Under the pieces are notes generated by a model. The model was not told where the DNA came from and ran no database searches. It saw only the letters and a list, made by a program, of their open reading frames with translations. From Planctomycetota bacterium (lineage in GTDB: Bacteria > Planctomycetota > JAPUJT01): a stretch of DNA of 64,000 bases. Every line of letters starts with the position of its first letter. The first letter of the stretch is position 1. Of the stretch, positions 14,116 through 21,572 are shown one piece after another. Made by a program: the position numbers and the translations under genes. Location of the stretch: NCBI GenBank assembly GCA_027296055.1, contig JAPUJT010000126.1:1-64000 (forward strand), given 5' to 3'.

Positions 14116-17100
14116 TCAGGGGGTCACATCGAATCTGAGGACGCGGTCGTTCTGCTGGTCGGGGACCCAGAGGATCGTGCTTCCCCCGCTCGTCATGACG
14201 GCAGGGCTGGTCGTCCGCTCGGCAGCCGAGAGGTTTGTCCCCACGAAGAGAGATCTTGCGCTGATGCCCCCGTTGTTCGGGTCCATGCTCGTGAAATCCG
14301 GCTGTCCGATGATCCGGTCGGCGTCCACGCCGCTGGCCGCCGGCATCGAGTTCCAGATGAGGATCCGGTTGTTGCTGGCGTCGCTCACGTAGACCCCGAC
14401 GCCGTCCGAGTCGACGCCCAGTGGGAATCGAAGGCCGCCGCGTCCGCCCCCCCCCCCCATGGTCGTCAAGTCAGGCTGTCCAATGGCGACCGAAGCCGCT
14501 TCGTCGTCCATCGTCGGGAGCGGAGTCCAGACCAGGACCCGGTGGTTGAACTTGCACCCGACGAGGAGTTCGCTCCCCGTCGAGACGAGGCTTTCCGGGG
14601 AGTTCAGGGATTGGTCGCCGTCCACCGGAAGGGGGTCCGCCCCACTGTGATTGAACCCACTGTCCGTGTAGAGCGCCTGCCCGAGCAGGAGATCCGCGTT
14701 CATTCCCGTGAAGAATGGAGGGGTGAACCGGACGACACGGTTGTTCCTCCTGTCCGCCACCCAGAGGAAGGTCCCGTCCCAGGAGACGGCGCGCGGATCC
14801 CAGAACTTGCTCTGTGTGGTGCCCGAGGTGGCGTCGGTGGGGTTCATCTGCCCGATGTACTCGGACCCGGCCTGGCCGACGACGAACGGCCCGTCGTAGA
14901 CCACCACCCGGTTGTTAGTGGTGTCTGCCACGAAGAGTCGCCCCGCACCCCCGTTGGCGTTCGGGTCATAGGCGACGTCGGCCGGGCGGCTCAGCCTGCT
15001 CGCACCTGTGCCCGGGGAGGAGCTGGTGAACGAAGACTGGCCGAAGACGAGGTCGGCGTTCTTGTTGTTCACGCCCGGGAGGGATCTCCATCCGAGGACC
15101 CTGTTATTATCGTGGTCCGCGACGAAGAGGGCGTTCCCGTCCGTCTCGACCCCCGCAGGCAGCCCCATGAAGCGTGCGTTTACCTCCCCGTGGTTCGGGA
15201 GGCCCGAAGTGAAGTCCTTCTGGCCGAAGACGACCTGGGCGGGGGCGTTGTTCGAGGCGGGGATCGGGTCGTGGATCTTGATGCGGGCGTTCGACGAGTC
15301 TGCGATCAGGAGCTTCGTGTCCGTCGAGTAGACTGTCGCCGGGCCGGACAGGCTCGTCGCGGAGAGCCCACCGTCGTTCGAGGCTCCCGATGTTCCGTCC
15401 GCGTGCCCCAGGACGATGTCGGCCGGTGAGCTGCTGACGGGGGCGGTGCTCAGCCATATCAGGACCCGGTTGTTGATCTTGTCCGCCACGTAGGTGCTTG
15501 TCGAATCGGCGCTCACGCTCTGGGGCTGGTGCATCGTCGCCAGGCTCCGTCCGCCGGTGTTGATCGTGTTCGTCGTCATGTCCGGCTGGCCGAGGACCCG
15601 GTCGGCGGGCTCTCCGTTCACGGTGATCGGCAGGTCCCACTGGAGGACCCGATTGTTGGAGAAGTCGGCGCAGAAGAGGGTCGTCCCATCGGTGAAGACC
15701 CCATAGGGGGAGTTCAGGGTGTCCGCCGCGACCGTTGCCCCCCGGTTGGCCGTCTCGGAGGTGAAGTCGGCTTGGCCGAGGACGAAGTCTGCCGGAGGAC
15801 CCTCGCCGAGCGAGAAGTCGATGGGCAGGTTCCAGACGAGGATCCGATGGTTGAAGCCGTCGCTCACATAGAGATGAGTGGAATCCCCGAAGACCGCTCT
15901 GGGGACGTCGAGGGTATCCGCCCCGGCCGATCCCCCTCGGTCCTGTCCTCTGCTTGTTAAGTTCGGCTGTCCCAGGACGTGATCCGCGGGTGCGAAGTTG
16001 GCCGTCGGGATGGTGTCCCAGATCAGGACCCGGCTGTTGCCCCGTTCCGGGACGTAGAGCCTCGTCCCGTCCGAGTAGATGCCCTCCGGGAAGGCCAGGC
16101 TGCTGGCCGTCACTCCTCCAAAGTTTGACTGGCTCGTCGTGAAGCTCGGCTGGCCGAGGACGACATCGGCCGTCTGGAAGTTTGAGGTTGGGATCGCATT
16201 GAGGATCAGGACGCGGTGGTGCCGGCTGTCTGCGATGAAGAGGTTCGTTCCGTCGAAGTGCACCCCGAACAACTGATTGCTCAGTCCGCGGCCGTCAACC
16301 GCTGCCTGGGCGAAGGTGTCCTTCCCGAGGACGAGGTCGGCGTCGATCGCGTTGTCCACGATGAAGGTGTTGGAGGTCACGAGCCCCATCGCGCCGAACG
16401 GATCGGTCGCCGTGATGGTGATCGCCACGTCGTTGATGACCGTGGTGCTGAGGTCGGCAAGGGAGTCCCAGATGATCTGGTGACTGACCTCGAGTCCCAG
16501 GGGGCCCGAGGAGAGCCCCATGACCGTGTTCGGCGGGACGATCGTCCCTTGATCGGTGCTGATGAGCGTGGCGGGGGCGGGGGGAGCGCCCCCGGCGATG
16601 TACTCCACGACGATGTCCAGCGTATCGCTGAAGGGATCCCGGAGGGCATAGTTGATGTTGACGATCCCGGACTGGATACCGGAGATGTCCGTGATGATCA
16701 CCACGGGGGAGGAGTTGTTCAGGACGTCGAAGGTAAGATCCGTGGGGAGTCCCTGTTTCGTGTCCTTCGGTGTCAGCCTCACGATCACCCCGGTTATGTT
16801 GGTGAAGCCAACATCCACCTCCGAGTCCCACCGGATCGAGTGCGGTTGGCCGCTGCCGATGTTGGAAGGGGTCTGGCCCTGGACCAGGTTGCCCAGCAGC
16901 AGCCCTTCGTCGGCGAAGGTGATCGTCGAGGGAAAGAAACTGATGCCGCTGTCGAAGGAGTGTTCGACCGTGATATCCACGGTGGCCCCCGTTGGAAGCT
17001 CGGCATCGAACAGGAAGTAGTCGAGCGCGATGATGCCCGCGAGGCTCGAGTTCGTGAGCGTGTTGACCTGCGGCGCCATCGTGTTGTCCGTGGTGAACAC

Positions 17101-20100
17101 ACCTGTCTGGCCGGCCGGGCCCTGGCCGAGCCGTGGAACTGGGTGATCCGATGGGATGATTCGGATGGCGACCTCGGTGTTGATGCCGGCGGCGTCGGCC
17201 GCGGAATCCCAGGCGAAGATGTGGTTGTTCATCGCGGGTACGGTCGACAGCCCGGTGGTCCCCTCGTGCAGGGACTCCGACAGGTCAGGCGTCGCGAAGC
17301 CCCAGCTGGTCCCGCCGTCCAGGGAGTACTCGACGTCGATGTCCACCAGGTCCTGCTCCGTATCGAGCAGGGTGTAGTCGACCAGGACCGTCCCTTCCAC
17401 AATGATGCTGCCCACCGGGTACGAGATGGTCACAGAGGGCTCGAAGTTGTTGTTCACCAGAAAGAGGCCGGATGTGAACGGGTTCCCCGTGTTCTGCGGG
17501 TCGTCCGGAGTGATCCGGACCTGCGCCTCATCGGTGTCCTGCGCGAGGAAGTCTGCATCCGAGAGCCAGTCGAAGGAGTGGTTGTTGCCGCCGGGCGAGG
17601 AGCTGAGCCCCGAGATCTGGTTCCCGGAGATCGTTCCCTGGTCAGTGTTCGCTAGCGTCGCGGGCATGAAGACCCCAGCGGCGCTGGTTCGGTACTCGAC
17701 CGTCAGCGTGATCGTGTCGGAGTTGCCGTCGATCAGGATGTGGGTGACGTTGACGGACGAGCTCCGCACGTCCCCCATAGTGGGCGTCCCGATGAAGGCC
17801 ACGGGGAGGTCGTTGTTCGGAACATCCAGGGTGACGGAGTCGAGCGGCCCCGCGAGGGGCTCGTCGTCGGTGGGCGTGACCTGGACGACGACGCCCATCA
17901 AGTTCTGGACGCCGAGGTCGGCGATCGAGTTCCAGGCGAAGGAGTGCGACGCCCCCGCGGGGGCCGAAGGCAGGGCTGAGACGCTCCCCACCGAGATCGT
18001 CGCGGGCTGGAAGCCCGCCCCGGCATCGTAGAGCACCGTGAGGTCCACTGGGTCGCTCGTGCTGTCGATGATGTCCACGGCAAACCGGATGAGCCCGCTC
18101 TCCGGCATCGCCCCGGTCGGGGAGGTGATCGTCACCCCCGGGGCGTCGTTGCCGCGGATGAACGGATCGGATGTGTCTTGCAGCCCCGGCCCATCGACGT
18201 CGGAGGGGATCAGGCGGACCTGGACACCCGTGACGGCCCCCGCACCGAGGTCCGTCGCGGAGTCCCACACCAGGTCGTGGATCACACCGCTCGAGGAAGT
18301 GGACTGGCCCGAGATGACGTTTCCGGAAATCGTTCCTTCATCGGTGCTCACGATCGTCGTGACCGGGCTGAAGTTCGTGCCGTCGGTCGAATACTGCACC
18401 GCCACATCGGCGGGGCTCGAGTTCCCATCCAGGATCCGGTAGGACACCATCACGTTCGAGGGATACGATCGAGGTATAAAATCGATCAGCACGATCGGCA
18501 CCAGGGACCCGTTGTCCAGGGCAAAGTCGAGCGTCGAGATCGCCAGGCCGGTGGCGGAGTCGGAAGGCGTGATCCGGATCCGCACGTTGCCTGTCGTGAT
18601 CAGGCCGATGTCCGTAACTGACTCCCAGATGAAGATGTGGCTCGTCCCGGTCGGCCGCGGGGCGGAGGCGAGCCCCGAGATCCCGTCGCTCGCAGGCGTG
18701 ATGCAGGTCGTGCATTCGGTCGCGGGGGCCTGGAGGGTGTAGGTCACCCCCCCATCGAGGGAGTACTGGTACTCCACCTGAATCGAGACGAGGTCGCTGT
18801 TCGAGTCGAAGGCGGTGTAGGGGATCAGAATGTCTCCGGACTGCACGCCCATCGGCGTTATTACCTCGACCTCGGGGGCGCCGTTGTTGTCCACGGTGAA
18901 GACCATGGAGTCGACCGGTATCCCGGTCTTGGTGTCCGATGGGATCAGCCTTACCGCCACGTTCGTCTCGAGCGCCGGCCCGAGATCGGCCAGGGTGTTC
19001 CAGGCGAAGGCGTGCATCACCCCCGTGGGGAGGGAGGGAAGGCCCACCACCCCGTCCCCCTGCGTCGGGTCCCGGGTCGCAGGTGAGAAGGGGCCCGCTA
19101 CACCGTTGGTGGAGTACGAGAAATCGACATCGATGAGGTTCGACTCCGTGTCGAAGAGGGTGTAGTCCAGCATCACGGTCCCCGGAGAAGGGGTGGTGAC
19201 CTGGTCGATCATCGCGGTGGGAGGGACGGTGTTGTCCACGATGAAGACATCGGTCCAGATCGCCGGACCCTGGCCGAGGGCGGGATCCGGGTGGTCCCGG
19301 GGGGTGATCTTCACCACGACGCTCAACTCGAGCGCCCCGGGCAGGTCCATGCCGGCGTTCCAGACAAACGTATGCGTCACCCCGCCCGGCAATGTCGATA
19401 GCCCCATCGTCCCCTCGCTCGGGAAACCAGGGATCTCGGTCGCCGTGGTGAAGGCCTGCCCGCCGTCTGTGGAGTACTCGAGGTCGACGTCCGCCGGGTC
19501 CGATTCGGTGTCCAACAGGCCGTAGGTCATCGACACGCTGCCCGTCACCTGCGGGCTCGCCGGAGTGCTGACCGATGCGCCCGGCTCCAGGTTGTTGTCG
19601 AGCCGAAGCCCCATCGTCGTGTGGGCGGTCCCGGGGCCCGCCGGGTCTCGCGGCGAGATCCGAAACTGCACCGCCATGCCCGCCGCCCCCGGCAAGTCGA
19701 TGCCCGGCAAGTCGGCCACCGAGTCCCAGACGAAGATGTGATCCATCCCCGTGTCGCTGCTGGTGAGCCCCGTCGTCCCCTCGCTGGGGGGCGACGGACA
19801 GACCGCCGGAGGACACTCGATGGCGAAGCTCCAGATGGTTCCCCCGTCCGTCGAGTACTCCACATCGATGTCCACCAGATCGGGAGGGAAGTTCAGGTCG
19901 AACAGGCGGTACTGGACGACCACATCCCCCCCAATCACCTGCCCGTCGATGGGGGAGGCAATAAACGCGATCGGCGGCGTGTTGTTCTGGACCATGAAGT
20001 CGTTCGTCTCGACGGGCATCTCCTGACCCGGCAGGGTGAAGTCGTCGACCGGGGTGATGCGTACCCGGACGAAGTCGCTGTTCGTTACCCCCATGTCGGC

Positions 20101-20886
20101 GATCGAGTCCCATGCGAAGGTGTGGGCCACTCCCGAAAGGGAGGTCGCCAGGTTCGTCTTCGCGCCTACCGGGACCGTCGCTGTCGCCCAGTTCGTCCCC
20201 CCGTTGGTGGAAAAGTCCACCAGCAACACCGGAGAGGCCCCCGTCGTCTGGATCCTCGCCAAATCGTCGGTGGAGTCGAACAGGGTGTAGTCGATCTGGA
20301 TCAAACCGGACTGCTGGGTGGCGGGGGTCGTGATCATGGCGGTTGGCGGGTCGTTCCCGGCGACGAAGTTATTCGTCTCCTGAGTGCTGCCCATGAGGTT
20401 TGCGTTGCTCGAGTCCTGTGGGGTGATCCGGATCCGGACGAAGGCGGCGTTGTAGGTCACCCCGTCCCCCAGGTCGGTGGGGGCGTCCCAGACATACAGG
20501 TGCGGGTCCCCCCCCTGGGTGGTGGTGAGGTTTGTCGTCCCGTCCCCCCCAAACTCGGTGCAGAAGACCCAGTCGCTCGGCATGGGGCTCGCCGTGCCGG
20601 GGTAGGGGATCACGGCATGCTCGACGGTGATGTCGGCGTTGTCCTCGTTGACGTCGGTGAGGGTGTAGGTGATGTCGATCGTCCCCGTCTGCCGCAGGGG
20701 GACGTCGATCGTCACGATCGGAGCGGCATTCGTCGGGGGATCGCCGCCGCTATCCGAGCCCGAGAGCGCGAGGGCGGCCGCAATGCCGGCATAGGCGCAG
20801 CCAGGCAGCATCAGAGGGGCCAGCAAGGCCGCCCAGAAGGTGCGGCTCTTGAGTCTCACGCGGCCGGGGTGGTTTCCCGCTTTCAT
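14116..20886 (-). CDS. Giant Ig-like/NHL-type propeller lipoprotein, paralogue A (2256 aa)
   Basis: ATG 20886 is preceded by AGGAGG. The signal peptide ends in lipobox LPGC with Cys30, so the protein is lipid-anchored. A short hydrophobic/Gly-Ser tether (CAYAGIAAALALSGSDSGG) follows. Residues about 47-1510 are 12 tandem modules of about 120 residues. Each opens with a NNxPP-type joint and contains DYTLxD, VEYSTDGG, GLSS and HxFxWDSxAD landmarks. These are Ig/FnIII-like beta-sandwiches. Residues about 1511-2256 are 12 propeller repeats of about 62 residues with landmarks ADxVLGQ, YVADxxNNRVLIW and IPT. Twelve blades would make two six-bladed NHL-type propellers. Role is probably surface scaffold or ligand-binding protein; no catalytic motif seen. 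The 12-base C-run at 14447-14458 lies inside a propeller repeat. Paralogues lie at 28.6 and 42.9 kb. Confidence 0.9.
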   Translation of the reverse strand: MKAGNHPGRVRLKSRTFWAALLAPLMLPGCAYAGIAAALALSGSDSGGDPPTNAAPIVTIDVPLRQTGTIDITYTLTDVNEDNADITVEHAVIPYPGTASPMPSDWVFCTEFGGDGTTNLTTTQGGDPHLYVWDAPTDLGDGVTYNAAFVRIRITPQDSSNANLMGSTQETNNFVAGNDPPTAMITTPATQQSGLIQIDYTLFDSTDDLARIQTTGASPVLLVDFSTNGGTNWATATVPVGAKTNLATSLSGVAHTFAWDSIADMGVTNSDFVRVRITPVDDFTLPGQEMPVETNDFMVQNNTPPIAFIASPIDGQVIGGDVVVQYRLFDLNFPPDLVDIDVEYSTDGGTIWSFAIECPPAVCPSPPSEGTTGLTSSDTGMDHIFVWDSVADLPGIDLPGAAGMAVQFRISPRDPAGPGTAHTTMGLRLDNNLEPGASVSTPASPQVTGSVSMTYGLLDTESDPADVDLEYSTDGGQAFTTATEIPGFPSEGTMGLSTLPGGVTHTFVWNAGMDLPGALELSVVVKITPRDHPDPALGQGPAIWTDVFIVDNTVPPTAMIDQVTTPSPGTVMLDYTLFDTESNLIDVDFSYSTNGVAGPFSPATRDPTQGDGVVGLPSLPTGVMHAFAWNTLADLGPALETNVAVRLIPSDTKTGIPVDSMVFTVDNNGAPEVEVITPMGVQSGDILIPYTAFDSNSDLVSIQVEYQYSLDGGVTYTLQAPATECTTCITPASDGISGLASAPRPTGTSHIFIWESVTDIGLITTGNVRIRITPSDSATGLAISTLDFALDNGSLVPIVLIDFIPRSYPSNVMVSYRILDGNSSPADVAVQYSTDGTNFSPVTTIVSTDEGTISGNVISGQSTSSSGVIHDLVWDSATDLGAGAVTGVQVRLIPSDVDGPGLQDTSDPFIRGNDAPGVTITSPTGAMPESGLIRFAVDIIDSTSDPVDLTVLYDAGAGFQPATISVGSVSALPSAPAGASHSFAWNSIADLGVQNLMGVVVQVTPTDDEPLAGPLDSVTLDVPNNDLPVAFIGTPTMGDVRSSSVNVTHILIDGNSDTITLTVEYRTSAAGVFMPATLANTDQGTISGNQISGLSSSPGGNNHSFDWLSDADFLAQDTDEAQVRITPDDPQNTGNPFTSGLFLVNNNFEPSVTISYPVGSIIVEGTVLVDYTLLDTEQDLVDIDVEYSLDGGTSWGFATPDLSESLHEGTTGLSTVPAMNNHIFAWDSAADAAGINTEVAIRIIPSDHPVPRLGQGPAGQTGVFTTDNTMAPQVNTLTNSSLAGIIALDYFLFDAELPTGATVDITVEHSFDSGISFFPSTITFADEGLLLGNLVQGQTPSNIGSGQPHSIRWDSEVDVGFTNITGVIVRLTPKDTKQGLPTDLTFDVLNNSSPVVIITDISGIQSGIVNINYALRDPFSDTLDIVVEYIAGGAPPAPATLISTDQGTIVPPNTVMGLSSGPLGLEVSHQIIWDSLADLSTTVINDVAITITATDPFGAMGLVTSNTFIVDNAIDADLVLGKDTFAQAAVDGRGLSNQLFGVHFDGTNLFIADSRHHRVLILNAIPTSNFQTADVVLGQPSFTTSQSNFGGVTASSLAFPEGIYSDGTRLYVPERGNSRVLIWDTIPTANFAPADHVLGQPNLTSRGQDRGGSAGADTLDVPRAVFGDSTHLYVSDGFNHRILVWNLPIDFSLGEGPPADFVLGQADFTSETANRGATVAADTLNSPYGVFTDGTTLFCADFSNNRVLQWDLPITVNGEPADRVLGQPDMTTNTINTGGRSLATMHQPQSVSADSTSTYVADKINNRVLIWLSTAPVSSSPADIVLGHADGTSGASNDGGLSATSLSGPATVYSTDTKLLIADSSNARIKIHDPIPASNNAPAQVVFGQKDFTSGLPNHGEVNARFMGLPAGVETDGNALFVADHDNNRVLGWRSLPGVNNKNADLVFGQSSFTSSSPGTGASRLSRPADVAYDPNANGGAGRLFVADTTNNRVVVYDGPFVVGQAGSEYIGQMNPTDATSGTTQSKFWDPRAVSWDGTFLWVADRRNNRVVRFTPPFFTGMNADLLLGQALYTDSGFNHSGADPLPVDGDQSLNSPESLVSTGSELLVGCKFNHRVLVWTPLPTMDDEAASVAIGQPDLTTMGGGGGRGGLRFPLGVDSDGVGVYVSDASNNRILIWNSMPAASGVDADRIIGQPDFTSMDPNNGGISARSLFVGTNLSAAERTTSPAVMTSGGSTILWVPDQQNDRVLRFDVTP

Positions 20887-21002
20887 TATATTCCTCCTGC
20901 CGGGCCCGGCGCTGATGAACAAGTTCAGCCGCTGCCTTCGGGTTCATTAATCCTCGACGACTCCGCCGGAGTACCGGCGGCTCCCGGTTCTCGAAGATAA
21001 GG

Positions 21003-21032
21003 ATGCTAGCAGTCTCTCCCAGTGGCTGTCAA
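21003..21032 (-). promoter_or_regulatory. Sigma-70-like promoter of giant lipoprotein A
   Basis: On the minus strand TTGACA (21027-21032) and TAGCAT (21003-21008) are 18 bp apart. Predicted initiation near 20996 leaves a leader of about 110 nt with a small GCCG/CGGC hairpin before the AGGAGG. Confidence 0.5.
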
Positions 21033-21175
21033 AGGTTCCCCGTTTATCGAGATCGCTGAGAGCGTCAACCGGCCCGGCCGGCGATCGCGCTGCCGGAGCG
21101 CGCTCGAGGCCGCCCCCCCTCCCCTCTAAAAGTCGAGCACTCTTGGTGATGTCCAGTGCCGGGCTGCCGAGATCT

Positions 21176-21194
21176 GGAGGCCAGAGTGGAGGCC
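21176..21194. repeat. Paired GGAGGCC repeat, copy 2
   Basis: GGAGGCC at 21176-21182 and 21188-21194 (12-bp pitch), followed by AAACGG as at 12277-12281 (AAACG). It lies 146 bp left of the second att-like core. Confidence 0.5.
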
Positions 21195-21339
21195 AAACGG
21201 ATGTCGTTTCAGGCCGCGAGGGACTTGGACCAATTGCGCGTCAGTGCGCGCTGGCCTGTTTCGTATCCTGTTGGCAGATCAGCGCTTCGCCAAGAAAGGG
21301 AATGACTTGCGGCGAGACGGCGAGATGAGGTTGGACGGT

Positions 21340-21406
21340 TTTTCAGTCCAGTGCTCTACCAGCTGAGCTATCCGCCCACAGCCTTGTCAGACAAAGAGTT
21401 ATATCG
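21340..21406 (-). repeat. 67-bp att-like direct repeat, copy 2 (tRNA-Phe nt 1-38 plus 29 bp upstream)
   Basis: Identical over 67 bp to 12165-12231. On the minus strand tRNA positions 1-38 are again followed by bases (ACCGT) that cannot pair with the CTGGA anticodon stem, so no functional tRNA is made here either. Flanking sequence differs from copy 1 on the left and is similar on the right (GTCAACC, then CTTGGAGGCC). Confidence 0.8.
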
Positions 21407-21433
21407 GGGTGCAGGAAGGTCAGTCAACCGCTT

Positions 21434-21452
21434 GGAGGCCCATCTGGAGGCA
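21434..21452. repeat. Paired GGAGGCC repeat, copy 3
   Basis: GGAGGCC at 21434-21440 and GGAGGCA at 21446-21452, again with a 12-bp pitch, lie 27 bp right of att copy 2. This is the same distance as the pair right of copy 1. Confidence 0.45.
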
Positions 21453-21572
21453 CAGGGAATCCAGTTTCCGCACCTGCCCATGTTCCGGTTTTCGTCCAGG
21501 GGAACGATCTGAACGGATCGCCGGAGGGAGGGCCGTGATCTGCACCCGGGGGGGACCCGCGACTCTTGACGT

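Larger units (their letters stand above)
12165..21406. mobile_element. Candidate island bounded by identical 67-bp tRNA-Phe half repeats
   Basis: Both ends are the same 67-bp sequence in direct orientation, each with GGAGGCC pairs nearby, and an integrase remnant lies next to the left copy. Contents: two truncated genes, a PEGA lipoprotein and the 2256-residue lipoprotein. Neither end restores an intact tRNA, so the structure may be two accreted element ends and not a single intact insertion. Confidence 0.4.
20887..21572. other. Non-coding stretch with promoter, att-like copy and repeats
   Basis: This 686-bp stretch between two minus-strand lipoprotein genes holds the promoter of the giant lipoprotein, two paired GGAGGCC repeats and the second 67-bp tRNA-Phe half. 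No open frame in it has a ribosome site or recognisable product. Confidence 0.6.

Noticed and set aside
13900-20113. Several long plus- and minus-strand frames (for example 13900-15429, 16216-17655, 18338-20113) overlapping giant lipoprotein A
   Set aside because: They are antisense or shifted shadows of a GC-rich repetitive gene. They have Arg/His/Pro-rich composition, no ribosome sites, and the lipoprotein frame has clear modules.
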